A DNA stretch of 64,000 nt from Schistosoma haematobium. Taxonomy: Eukaryota > Platyhelminthes > Trematoda > Strigeidida > Schistosomatidae. This document shows positions 1 to 11,384 of this stretch, in pieces. Both the position numbers and the translations under genes were made by a program. The stretch is taken from assembly GCF_000699445.3 (NCBI RefSeq), contig NC_067197.1, positions 13,832,152-13,896,151 on the forward strand, in the 5' to 3' direction. The notes below the pieces were generated by a model. The model was not told the DNA's origin. It ran no database searches and saw only the letters and a list, made by a program, of their open reading frames with translations. Each line of letters starts with the position of its first letter. Within the stretch, counting starts at the first letter, position 1.

Positions 1-92
1 GGACTATAAAGACTTCCCCATCTGAATGGAAGGACGGAATACAATGGATAGCTTGCATGCAACTATGCGACTTGAACTCTGCAGATCACGTA
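1..92 (+). mobile_element. RTE-clade LINE fragment (RT region near the YADD box)
   Basis: Read on the plus strand, this piece gives a peptide with the WTIKTS...EWKDGIQW pattern. That pattern sits just before the catalytic aspartates in the RTE copies elsewhere in the window (compare 16488-16580). The ADD motif is decayed to SADH. It is almost identical, in opposite orientation, to 1713-1802. The element may extend left of the window. Confidence 0.65.
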
Positions 93-477
93 TTTTAAAA
101 AATTTAATTAAAACGGATCTAATCTGATAATTTATTAACAGCGGTACGTGTGTTTGTTGATAAGTTTTGGATATGAAATCCATTTTAATTAGATCTTTGA
201 CTATAAACAATATTCAGAGTTTGATAACGGTGGTCATACATGCCAGAAAAGACTGATTGAATACGGATCTAAATATGATCAATGACAAAACAATCAATTT
301 TAACAATTTTTGTAAACATATATTGTTTTACGTACAAGCTTCATTCAAAAATGAAAAGTTATCCCGAAAATTTGTTGTCAATTTTTGTTGAAAAGTATTG
401 TCTTGTAAATTTTTCTTAAACAATCTACATCTCTTTGACCATTTTGTGACAACACTGTTGAAATTCATACTATACCT

Positions 478-1216
478 ACGTATTTACACCTGTTACCCCT
501 CATGTAGGAGCGCAGGTCGCTCACCAGCATTCTCCATCCAACTTTGTCCTGGAAAATCCTTTCCAGCTGCCTTTCATCCTTTTCATATCTGCTTCCGATT
601 CCCGACACAGTGTATTCTTTGACCTTCCTCTTTTTCGTTTCCCTTTAAGATCCTAAATTAGGACTTGCCTCATGATGCAGTTTGGTGATTTCCTCAATGT
701 ACATCCTATACACTTCCATCGTCTTTTCTTAATTTCTTCATCAGATGGAATCTGGTTTGTTCTCTCCCACAGTAGGCTAGTGCTGATAGTATCCAACTAA
801 CGGACACTGAGTATCTTAAGTGAACAGTTGTTTAGAAGTGCTTGTACATTTTTGATTATGGTTGTGATAGTTCTCCAAGTTTCAGCTCCATACAGTCGAA
901 CTGTGTTGACGTTCGTATTGAAGATTCTGACTTTGATATTGGTTGAAAGTTGTTTTGAGTTCCATATATTCTTAAACTGTAGGAATGCTTTCCTTCCTTT
1001 GCCAGTCCTCGCCTTTACGTCTGTATCAGATCCTCATTGTTCATCGATGATGTTGCTGTTCATACACGTGAATGTTTCCACTTCATTCAGAACTTGTCCA
1101 TCACGTGTGATTGGGTTGGTGTTCTACGTATTGTATTTGAGGATCTTGTTTTTTCGCTTTTGTATTATAGTGCCCCAAGATCTGAGTCCGTATAGATCGT
1201 ATGTTGATTGTCATTG
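478..1216 (-). pseudogene. RTE-clade LINE, 3' part of ORF2, decayed
   Basis: The minus strand translates in pieces to the C-terminal part of an RTE reverse-transcriptase ORF. Recognisable segments are SSIRTSTQFDC, a decayed WERTN-type stretch and a final GQSWMENAGERPAL. The 3' end lies at about 478, where other copies carry a GTAA repeat tail. Several stops and frameshifts are present, so it is not functional. The long plus-strand frame at 828-1217 is only its antisense shadow. The same family recurs at 7050, 9192, 16440, 20037, 39515 and 58018. Confidence 0.8.
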
Positions 1217-1609
1217 AAAGATACATTCCTCCAAATTCTCGTATGAAATCATTGGATTAACTCGCGTTAGTGAATAACAGAATCAAGTAAGTCAAATGCG
1301 AGAATGGATTTCGAATACGTGTATTTCATACAGTCGTTGATTCCGATAAACGATCGAAGAAACCAAGCAAAGTGAAGAGAGCGAAGCGAAATGACGCACG
1401 ATGGAGAAGGCGAGTGAGCCAACTCAATTTATAGTCAAACAAAAATAAGTTACAGACATGTGATGAGTAAGATAGTAAATGCACACACATACGCTTACAT
1501 AAAACAGTCATGGTTGACAAGAAAGTAACTAACACGATCAAAATGTGACTCAAAAGGAATGAATAAATTGGCCTGTCCGGAAGTTAGAATAATTTGTTTG
1601 GGCTTAACA
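1217..1609. other. No gene seen
   Basis: AT-rich sequence between two RTE pieces. The minus-strand open frame at 1326-1553 has no recognisable domain and I do not believe it is coding. Confidence 0.5.
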
Positions 1610-1804
1610 TAGAAGCCGACACTACAGTATGTTGAGGCCAACTGATGTAGAGGCTGCTGCTACACTGTTTGTCTCAACCTGCATTTGTTGGTTTTAGGGA
1701 TAGAAGGACTAGGTGATCTGCGGAGTTCAAGTCGCATAGTTGCATGTAAGCTATCCATTTTATTCCGTCCTTCCATTCAGATGGGGAAGTCTTTATAGTC
1801 CAGT
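1610..1804 (-). mobile_element. RTE-clade LINE fragment upstream of the 478-1216 copy
   Basis: On the minus strand it encodes the YKDFPI...GIKWIAYMQLCDL stretch that precedes the RT active site, then decays. It lies in the right order and orientation to belong to the same insertion as 478-1216, but about 390 bp of unrelated sequence (1217-1609) separates them. Positions 1713-1802 repeat 1-90 in inverse orientation. Confidence 0.6.
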
Positions 1805-3790
1805 CAACCACCAGAAGAAAGTTAACACATTTATAATACATTTAAAGAAGATACTTCTAAGTATAAATTCATTTTACAATGTAAAATTCAATGAATTTTG
1901 GATATTTTATTGAAGGAGTTGATAATTCTATTTATAAAGAACTCAAATCAAAACGACCACAATTACCTTATTATTATGACTTATTTAAAATACATTGATC
2001 AAATATATTGAACACCCAGTATTAATTATAATCAAGTAAGCTTACCACAAACTCACCTATTGATCGAGAGTGTTTCTAAGTAGTCAGTAAGAAACTGGCG
2101 TGCTGAATCTGAAGGATAGTTTCGAGTGTGCAAAAAAACCCAATAAATTAAAATTCCCCCATCAGTTTATGGTATTATTCAACGTTTGATCACTGTCCAC
2201 AAAGTTTCTTTAAGGAGAAACGTATAGAATTATATGTCAGTATCCTGAACACCTTACTTCACCAATCACTGAATTCAAATAGCTCCTGTTAACGTGTACC
2301 AAAATGTACTATTTCAGTTCAACAATGCGTTTTCTAGCCAAATTGGTGATGCCACCATGGTTAATCCTTCGGGCTCATTTCTGGCTGATGTGCGTATGGC
2401 GAATCTGAAACAAAAAAGCTAGAACGCACGAATGATGAAACTATACTTAACTGCTGACATCCTTAAGGTATATTTCTTGTTTGTAAAAATCTGAAGTATT
2501 CTACACAACTACTTGGTCTTTTCAACAAAGCGCATGAATAAAAAGAGTCTACTATGTAGCAAAAAGATAGAAAAGAACTCCATTTCATTGGTCCTGAAAC
2601 TCATATGGAAGCTAACAGAGATATATCTATCAAGTTTATATGAACTCTAGCATTCTCCGTCCAATAAGCCATAAAAAGACCGTTCTCATAAACTGTATAC
2701 TATCAAAAGGTTGTAAGATGAACTAACAATCATTAAAAATTGTTCATGATAAAGTGCGTATCTACAGAAATTCATCGAGAATATTCTAAAGCTTAAAAAC
2801 TTATTGAAAAAGGATACAGCTGAAAATGAAACTTGTTTCTTATGTTGTCCGTTCTCAGGAAATGTCATAAATGAAACTACTAATCACGAATGAAAAGCTG
2901 CAATGAAGAGTGCTTATCTAGTAACAAGGGTAATCACTTTATATAAAGAAAATCACTCCATAAAACAAATAGTAAACACCTACTTTTTTCTCAGTATCAT
3001 CAACTACACTTATCAGTTTACATGTACGCACTAAAACACATATATTGGAGGAATCCAAATAGTATACATTCACATTTCCAAGCATAATTCAAAGGATTTA
3101 AGACTAAAAGATATAAGAGCTCTAGACAGTGCAATAACTCGGCACTTAGTTTACAGCAGGCATATTGTTGGAACTTGACAATTCTTCAAAACAATCAGCA
3201 GACAAAATAACTCAGCTTCTCTTCATTTGATCAAAGTAATAACAATGAAAAACCTTAAATGATAATTATGTATACAGAAAGAGACAATTATCAATTTATC
3301 ATTACCTTGGTAAACTCACATTTCTGATCTATTATTTTACTGCTTTCATTTTGTTATGTAATATTCTTCAAGTCATAATTATCACATAGTTAATCTTATC
3401 AGTTTGCGAACTCCATGAAATTCGTCAATAGATTCAATTATCAGAAATTTTTTATTGTTTTTAATTTGAAAAGATTCGGTAAGTTTTTTTTTTACTTAGG
3501 ATTAAATAACTGAGAACCAACAAACGTTTAAATTTCTATATTAGCCTGTAAAGATCTTTGAAATGTTGTTGAACAATGAGTGTGGTCTACTGTAAAATAA
3601 AACACGCTTATAAAATCAATAGACTATACTAAATGATGAAATGAGTATTTTTGAGATAGATTTAAATGAGATATTCGCTTTCAGGGAGTTGCTATTTCGA
3701 TATATGATATTTTTAAGTTCTTTTTACCAATTTCAATTTGTCATGAAGTATTAACATAGCAAACGATAAGAGTCGAGTTTTAAATCTTAC
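1805..3790. other. No gene seen; AT-rich spacer
   Basis: I see no coding region, RNA gene or repeat that I recognise. The short open frame at 2686-2868 (minus) has no family features. Confidence 0.5.
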
Positions 3791-3902
3791 TAACTTCTAA
3801 ACATTGAACAACTTGAATCGACGCACATATAGAGTGCTGGTGGGCGGCCTATGCTTCTCTACGAGGAGTAACAGGCGTAAGTAAGTAAGTAACTTCTAAA
3901 CA
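3791..3902 (+). mobile_element. Very short 5'-truncated RTE tail with 13-bp target duplication
   Basis: The insert (3804-3889) ends with the typical RTE 3' terminus: GTGCTGGTGGGCGGCC, then GAGTAACAGGCG, then a GTAA repeat. It is flanked by direct repeats TAACTTCTAAACA at 3791-3803 and 3890-3902. The repeats and GTAA tail identify it as a retroposed 3' end of the RTE family found elsewhere here. Confidence 0.8.
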
Positions 3903-4145
3903 CTATTCATAAATTTTAATCAAAGATGGATAATGGCTAGCAGTGGAATCCATGACGCGCGTTTCATCCTATTTGGGACTCGTCAGCTGGATGTACCTGC
4001 ATCTCACAGTTGATGTTCACCCCGGGACTCGAACCCAGTACCGTTCGCTCCAAACGCCATCGCGTTATCCACTCAACAATCTCTACAAATCCCCTTATTT
4101 CTATTATGGTTAATTGTCTAAGTTGATATGTAAAACATTTAGTAC
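3903..4145 (-). mobile_element. Sm-alpha-type SINE (hammerhead retroposon)
   Basis: On the minus strand this reads as a tRNA-like, RNA polymerase III-type SINE. A TGGATAACGCGATGGC stretch resembles a box A, then GGGTTCGAGTCC (complement of 4025-4036) resembles a box B, then a hammerhead domain, then ATTCCACTGCTAGCC. The order and sequence match the Sm-alpha family known from Schistosoma mansoni and S. haematobium. A copy of AACTTCTAAACA flanks it on each side (3891-3902, 4146-4157), consistent with a target duplication. Family assignment is from memory of the family and was not searched. Confidence 0.85.
3948..3992 (-). ncRNA. Hammerhead ribozyme, Sm-alpha type, nearly intact
   Basis: Minus-strand RNA order: stem I AUCCAG, core CUGACGA, stem II GUCC/GGAU around the loop CAAAUA, GAAA, palindromic stem III ACGCGCGU, cleavage triplet GUC, then AUGGAU to close stem I. 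All conserved core bases (CUGANGA, GAA, A15.1/U16.1, H17=C) are present. Two departures weaken it: a G.A mismatch at the stem I pair beside the cleavage site, and a G.U wobble closing stem II. Self-cleavage is inferred, not shown. Confidence 0.85.
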
Positions 4146-4324
4146 AACTTCTAAACAAAACCAAGAGAGGGAAAGTTAATGCTTGAAATGAAACACAATG
4201 TTTTTCGTTTAAAAAATCTTACTATCATCTTATGTACTTGTTATGAGAAACGACTACATAATAATTTTGTATTCAAATCTATGTACAATTCTAAATTATT
4301 TCAATAAACTTTATGAAATTCTCA

Positions 4325-4500
4325 CTAGAGAAACTATAAAGTGGATGTTGTTGAATGTTATTGAAGCGTACATTACTGGGTTCCAGCCTCTAAATGAATA
4401 TCGACTCTGGAATGAAGGTATATCCAGCTGACCAGTCCCGAATAGGATAAAACATGAGTTCTGGATTTCACTGCTAGCTAACGTCCATTACCGTTTATAA
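4325..4500 (+). mobile_element. Sm-alpha SINE, dead ribozyme
   Basis: Plus-strand copy of the same family, with a degraded box B (GGGTTCCAGCC), ATCGACTCTGGAATGAAGG, then the ribozyme region and ACTGCTAGCTAACG. The core reads CTGACCAG (G8 changed to C) and the GAAA box reads TAAAA, so the hammerhead should be inactive. Confidence 0.75.
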
Positions 4501-7037
4501 TATTATGAATGTTATTCTAATTATTGATTGACCATCCGATTACAGAAGAAAATCTTATCATTATTGACTGATCTTTAATCATTAGTTTTACTTCGAATTT
4601 GTATAAGATTTTATGTTGGTCGGTAAGGCTATGTAGTTATAAAGATCATATTTTTTAAAACTTTAGTGCTGATTAAATCTTAATCTATTAAATTGCAATA
4701 CGATCAATAATAAAAGTGACTCAAAATCACGCTCAGTAAGTTTGAATGTTGTTTAGTTGAAGTCAAACAATAGAAAACCATGAATCGAGGTTTTATGGTA
4801 GTCGATACTCCTTTTAAGGGTACTTATTTTCTTTGTATTGAGAGACCATGATTTTTAACGTTTTTAAATCCATACATGCTTTAGTCAACTAGTCAACTAA
4901 CTTGAATACTTATTCAATAGAGTTTAAGAGAAGACAAACCGTTAAACATTTTCTAATAAGTCCGATCCTTTTTAATGCTTATTTTTCACTATAGTAAACT
5001 ACGTTCTCTCAGTATTCATATACATCACATGCTCAGTAAATGTTCCTGAGGTTAACCGAGCATGATTTTATATCTCATCTTACTTTTTATACTCATTCAA
5101 TAGATAAATGAAGCGTGTCAACTAATATTATTAACAACTTTATCACTCTAAGTAGCTTTCTATAAGATAATTCTGCTTTTCTTCGCACAATCGGACTGCG
5201 TTACACTTTTATACTGATTAGACAGTCATATTTCTCATTGGATTGATCGTAAGTTGGAGACGTTGTAGATTGTTGTATTCAAATAAGTTGGACGTATTTT
5301 TGTCAGTTTACAAAGTTTTGTGACCACAATTTAGTCTAATTAATTTATTTAAGCAAGATTTATGTCCAAACAAATGATCCATTAAATTAGGTAGTATTTA
5401 ACAATCTTTAATTAACAATCCTGAATTCACGCGCTATAAATTTAAACGATACATTTTGACCTGAACCTGGTCGTTTTTAGGGTAATTTATTTGAATATAT
5501 AATTGTATAACCTGAAGAGAATTTATCGAAAGAATATCCTTCGTTCTTATATTAGTCTTATAATATGATGGGGATTTTTAAACAAGACTAAATAATATGG
5601 CTACAAGTGTCGGGTAACGACATAAGTGTAGATATGTTGTATAAGTGGTTTAATATCAGTAAAAAGGGATTTATGTTTTTCTTCAACAAAAAGATACAGT
5701 TTATGCAACAAGTTTTACGGATGACAATTAAAATCTTTCCAGTATTTAGAAAGTAGTAATGAACAGCAGCTCTGTATACTGTGGATATAATCAATATATA
5801 TTCGCTATGGTAATGGGTGTAGTCTGGAGATTACCCGTCTTAGTGTAGTGTCATCCACGGATATCGAAAAACGGCTACTAATAAAGATTTCAAGGGTTCG
5901 GTAAATATACTGTACATATTATTTTGATATAAATCCTTTCATTTCACTTTATAAAACCATATTCTCAATGTTTTGTCTTTTTCATTACCATCGTTACTGA
6001 AGTTATTTCTTATCCAGGTGATTTTATCTGGTCACTTGAGCTAAAGCATGCTTATTCCAAGCATCATTATAGATGTAGTTAACATCTTATATTACTATAT
6101 GATGTACAGACTAAACAAAAGTTACGCATAAATTTACTAATTAAGATTCATTCCTTGTAACTTAATGAGTTTCATATATCCATATAAAACTAAGTATTTG
6201 TACTAATAATCATTCCTAATTAGATATACTTTCTATCCATTAATTAAGCATACTTAATTGTCTCACACAGTTGCTTTTACAATGAAATTCCACAGTCAAG
6301 TCTGTAACAAAAATTCATATTATGTAATCTTTTTAAATTTCATAGTATTAAGTACGTGATTGTAGAACATTTCGTACACTTTACATATACCGTATTGAAT
6401 ATTATAGATTTTGTAACATATTTCGTAATTTAACTGATTTCTGACTCTTTAGGTAAATAAACAGGTTCTGGGAATCGATTAAAAAGAAGATAGATATTAA
6501 TTAACATTACTATCTACCATTAATATTACATAACAACTACCTAATTTTACTTTTATTTTCAGTAGTATGGATTAAGTGTCATGAAAATCGTGAGTCATTT
6601 AAAGGTCTACATAAGTACTCGAAAAGTAATATCAATTCATACACATTAGTATACCTCTGATAATAGAAAAACATTTAATTTAGTTATCAGTTATGTCTGT
6701 CCGGCCTCAAGTGACCTCCTGTAGAAGTGAGATGTATTTATCACTGGGTGGTGATGAATGTCATGAACTAGTAATGATGAGTAATTATTCACAGACAGAT
6801 AAATAAATTTTGTTATAAAGGATTTCTTCATATTTAATAAATGAACTATTATAAATACAAAGTATAAGGTTAAATATGATTTCTAAGAATTATCACACAA
6901 AATTAATTCTTCCAGTTCAGTTTCCTTTTTTAAATTCGAAAAAATTCTAGTCAGATTAATAAGCTAATGACAAGGTGTGTATTACTGTCTACTTTGTTAG
7001 TTATATTATACAACGTGTTTTATTCCTTGTTCTTTTA
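4501..7037. other. No gene seen; AT-rich spacer
   Basis: No coding region recognised. A weak match to the TCACTGGGTGGTGAT...AATGTCATG repeat (see 18336 and 27963) occurs at about 6740-6775. The rest is unremarkable AT-rich sequence. Confidence 0.5.
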
Positions 7038-7641
7038 CTCTTGTAATATTACTTACTTACTTACACCTGTTACCCCTCTTGCAGGGACATAGGCCACCCA
7101 CCAGTACTCTCCATCCAATTCAGCATTGGGCAATCCTTTATAATTGTTCCCAGTTGCTATCCATCTTTTTCATGTCTCCCTCCAATTCCCGATCTAGTGT
7201 GTTCTTCGACCTTCCGCTTTTCCGTTTCCTTTCAAAATTTCAAATTAAGGCTTCCCTCGTGATGCAGTTTGGTGATTTCCTCAATGTATGTCATATCCAC
7301 TTTTCTTCATTTCCACTTCAACTGGAAGCTGGTTTGTCCTCTTTCATAGTAAGTTTCTGCTGATGCTGTTCGGTCAACGGACATTGAGTATATTGTGAAG
7401 AAAATTGTTTATAAATACTTGTACCTTATTGATGATAGTTATGATAGTTCCCTACGTTTCAGCCCCGTACAATAGAACTGTGTTGACGTTCATATTGAAG
7501 ATTCTGAATTCGATATTGGTTGAAAGTTGTTTTGAGTTCCATATATTCTTAAACTGTAGGAATACTCTCCTTCCTTTACCAATCCTCGCCTTTACGTCTG
7601 TATCAGATCCTCCTTGTTCATCAATGATGCTCTTGTAATAT
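7038..7641 (-). mobile_element. 5'-truncated RTE LINE with 12-bp target duplication
   Basis: The insert at 7050-7629 is the 3' end of the RTE family on the minus strand, with its TAAG/GTAA tail at 7050-7063 and decayed C-terminal RT coding sequence. Direct repeats CTCTTGTAATAT at 7038-7049 and 7630-7641 mark the ends precisely. The 5' truncation is typical of LINE insertion. Plus-strand frames inside it are antisense shadows. Confidence 0.9.
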
Positions 7642-7859
7642 ATGAATGATTAATTAATGATCAATGTTATACGGTCTAATTCTTAACATCGACTAAACTC
7701 AATCAATTAACATTTTTTAAAAGTGGTTATTCACTTAAATATTTTGATATTTGTGATTTTCTTTGTTAAACATTGTCAAGATATACTGATACAATTTATC
7801 TACAATACTTGAACAACGCATTTATTGTAAGACTTGGAGATTGAAAGTAATTAAGTAGT

Positions 7860-8438
7860 AAAATCTAGAATCTTGAGGTGACTGGTTATCTCTGGTGGAT
7901 TCGATCCCATGTCACCCAGCTTCCCAGTCAGAGACGTTACCACTGAGCCATCCGGACCGCACTGGTATGACCGAGAGTGGGGAGAGTCAGCTCTCCTTCT
8001 CGAAATGCTCTCACATGGCCACGCGTATATAGCCTCTGCCAGGGAAGTCCTACTCACTGCCTTCTCGTGGCATTACTGTTGTTTATGAAAATGGGAGGAC
8101 GAAAAGCGGATGTCCGGCGCTTTAACCGGATTCCAAGCCAATGGTGCACATGGGCTCCAGTATCTTGAACGAACAAACGGCTTATGAACCAGTCTTTGGT
8201 CACCGGCTTCCATGGGACTGCATCTTCTTACGATGCTCCACTGCCTTGTGGATCAGACCTTCATGTCGAAGGCTCGGTTATGGCCCCCTAAGAAAACCAC
8301 CTGCTTCGGTTTGGGCACCCGGGTAGTATCACAGCTCTCACACATATCAAATGAGATTTGTGTGGCGCATATGTATTTGGTGCCTCCTTGTACCAATATC
8401 TATGTGTTAAAACAAATAATTAAATAAAAATCTAGAAT
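7860..8438 (+). mobile_element. Family E SINE with inverted tRNA-like head, 12-bp target duplication
   Basis: Direct repeats AAAATCTAGAAT at 7860-7871 and 8427-8438 bracket one composite insertion. The left part (about 7872-7960) is an antisense tRNA-like head. Its complement has GGATGGCTCAGTGGTAACG like a box A and GGGATCGAATCCACC like a box B. The right part (about 7961-8426) is family E in sense: it starts GACCGAGAGTGGGGAGAG and ends TACCAATATCTATGTG plus AAAT-rich tail. The head is related to the SINE at 18181-18335. Short open frames inside (e.g. 8141-8427) are not believed to be genes. Confidence 0.75.
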
Positions 8439-9187
8439 AATAAACGTTCTACTTATTGTTTATTACAGATTAACACAAATAATGTTTTATATACAATGTA
8501 TTAATTTTAAAATAATCATAACTTTACCTGGATTCAACCTCAAAATGTCAACAACAACAAGAAAATTTTTCCCAGTCAGTATGATAATATTTGCAATAAT
8601 CTGAATATAGATCCTAGATTTATAGGTTCAACATTGAGTTCATTCTAGTTGAACATTTCTTGTCAATCCATAAATTGGATATTCTAGTAAACAACTACAA
8701 TATGTCAGATGCATTATTTTCCATTTTGACCCTAGTTTAACCTCTTAAATTCGATCGAACACATCGAGTTGTCAATAATCATTAAAAAAATCTCTACATC
8801 TCAACAACATTATTATTAAGCATTTTTTTCTATTAGTTGGAAAGCTAGTCAAGCCAAGTTGAAACTAAGTAGTTCTTTTAAATTCACCTATCCATTGTTA
8901 TTTGTTTGTATCATAATCTATTTTATATCGCTTAACTTATATTTTATATTTTACATAAGTCTTTAGAATATCATTTTATGAACTATCCCAGTAGTATAAA
9001 AAGTTAATCTACTTGAGAATTTTTTTAACGTTTGATCTGAATTTTCAAAGTTCGATCCCGTGTAAAATAACGATTGGATATTCCCAAACCGTGTTCGAAT
9101 AACAATCCAGTACTTTTTAATTTTTCATATTCTCCAGGTGATATCAGTCTATAATGAAGACTGTGTTAAAGTTGATCTTTATATCAC
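8439..9187. other. No gene seen
   Basis: AT-rich sequence with no recognisable gene or repeat. Confidence 0.5.
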
Positions 9188-9191
9188 AACA

Positions 9192-9458
9192 CTTACTTAC
9201 GCCTGTTACTCCTCGTGGAGGAGCATAGGCCGCCTACCAGCACTCTTCGTCCAACTCTGTCCTAAACAATCCTTTCCAATTCTTTCCAACTGTTATTCAT
9301 CTTTTTCATATTTGCTTCTATTTTTCGACATAATATGTTCTTTGAACTTCGTCTTTTCCATCTCCCTTCGCAATTCCAAATTAGAGCTTGCCTCGTAATG
9401 CAATTTGATGATTTTCGTCATTTATATCCTATCCACTTCCATCATCTTTCCGTAATTT
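9192..9458 (-). mobile_element. RTE LINE 3' fragment
   Basis: Complement of the RTE 3' end: tail ACTTACTTACGCC at the left, GGAGCATAGGCCGCC and the decayed C-terminal RT region to the right. The rightmost recognisable part is near CACTTCCATCATCTTTCC. 5'-truncated; no clear target duplication found. Confidence 0.8.
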
Positions 9459-10164
9459 TCACAACATCTAAACAATAAATAACTCATATTATAAAACAAA
9501 ACAAAAAATATTACTACTAGTTCGTATACTAATATCATCGTATATAATTCATTATATAAATCATCATCAATAAAACACACAAGATTGTATTCAACTGTCA
9601 TTATATTTATTGACAATTGAACTAAAGAAGAGAACCCTAAACAATCTCGTAAACAAAAAAGTTTAAAAGGAAGAGAAAAAAAAGAGAAGAAAACACTTTC
9701 ACGGATATAAACATTTTCCTTTTTAAAGTTTATAAAAAATCTTTCCGTTTTTTTTTTGTTTTTTAATATTTTTCAAATCTGATTAGTTAAACAGTGAGGT
9801 ATTCCCTATAAGCATTTACATTTACATATATATAATGCACTAAAATGTAATTGTTAGAAATCAGCATAAATGAATGACATGTTATATGGAATAAAAAACA
9901 CAACCTGATAGACTTCTTAAAAAGGGTTTTGTATCTCAGTGTGTTTGGAATTCTATATTACTCTCATAAAATTGAATTGAAAATATTTGGATAAACGTAA
10001 TAAGAAAATGTAAATGGAATGACAAATAAACCTATTTCTTTTCAAGAATCTTTTTGTTTGAATGATCAATGATTCAAAAACAAAATAGTCATTTATGTGA
10101 ACTGCTAAAGGGTTATTCAAAGTTGAAGAGAGTATACAAATGAAAAAACTGAAGTCAGTGTGAC
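9459..10164. other. No gene seen; T/A-rich tracts
   Basis: Contains long A- and T-rich runs around 9650-9760 and no recognisable gene. Confidence 0.5.
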
Positions 10165-10425
10165 GATTAGACACTAACACCATTGGATACCGGTCCAATC
10201 GTCCAGTAGGTTAAGTTTTCGCGCGCGAGACTGAAGGCCCTGCGTTCGAATCCTGCGAGCAGGATCGTGAATGCGCACTGCTAAGGCGTCCCACAATAGA
10301 ACGAAAAGGCAGTCTAATGATAATAGGTTTCCAACGGTGGTCTAACATCAATCGGTTCATGATCTCAATCAAAAACTTAATAATCTACACAACCTCTATA
10401 CTGGTAACGATTACCATTTACTATT
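10165..10425 (+). mobile_element. Family B SINE, degraded hammerhead
   Basis: Sense copy of the tRNA-like SINE defined at 33191-33436. It has ATTAGACACTAACACC, a box-A-like GGTTAAG stretch, a box-B-like GTTCGAATCC, and GCGCACTGCTAAGGCGTCCC where an intact copy has the hammerhead core. The tail GGTTCATGATCTCAA is present. The core is damaged (CTAAGGC instead of CTGAGGA). Confidence 0.8.
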
Positions 10426-11082
10426 AATTTTAACTCATACTGATTAAGAACAAACTGACAATGTTCAGAATTGAACTATCGGATCTAGACTTCATGACCT
10501 ACATAACTGATATAAATTATAAGTAGTGTAAATCTGGGGCTCGAGTCCATGTGTAAATACAAACGGCTGCAGATAAGAGGAACTACACTAGGATAACAAA
10601 ACTAATGAATACTTCTTGATTTTCAAAGATTATTAATATTATTATTATTAGCTTTATTCAATATTATATTATTGGTACAATATAGAATTCGCAGCACAAA
10701 GTATTTCAACAAGTTTCCGTCTCTTTCTTCTTGGTCGGTCCTGGCGATAAATATTGAGTGATCGCCAGTTAGATGTTAGCAGTCCAGTAAATGAACATCT
10801 GAATAATATACATTCGTTTCGTTGTATACTGCCAGCAACCACATTCTCTCTTTTTGAGCTTTTTGTAACTTTGACAACGAAAGGTTGTAAACTTTTCAGA
10901 AACACAGCAGAATAGGTTATGCGATTAATAGACATAATGATATATATCAAAACAAACAAAAATAGATAACTTGTTGAAATATCTAGATGGCAGGAACAGA
11001 TAGCCCAGATGCTCAAGCAGGCCGCCTTATCAGGGAATTGATATCGATTGTTCATAAAAATTGACAAGAAATGTTTATTTAT

Positions 11083-11262
11083 ATCAGAAGAGTTTTGGTG
11101 GATATTATAGTAAATTCAATGGTTGATATCATGAGTCAATTGAAGATAGACCACCATGGAAAACCTGGAGGCACTGAATGGCCGGTTCGTCCTATTGCGG
11201 GACTCCTTAGCTGTGCGTATCCACGATCCTGCTCCGCGAGAATCCAACTTAGGACCTATCAG
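11083..11262 (-). mobile_element. Family B SINE, 5'-incomplete, dead hammerhead
   Basis: Antisense copy. The left end is the complement of the SINE tail (ATCAGAAGAGTTTTGGTGG) and the right part is the complement of the tRNA-like box B. The minus-strand ribozyme core reads CTAAGGA with GAACC, so G5 and the GAAA box are lost. The open frames at 10669-11067 and 11071-11295 overlap this repeat and are not believed. Confidence 0.75.
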
Positions 11263-11384
11263 CTAATTGAATATATATTGAATGATTTTAACTGACACTT
11301 TTTAAGTCACTTTTCAAAAATTCTTGAATTTACTTTATGTAACAGATACTTATGTGGTTATTAATCAAGTACAATATTAATCAA

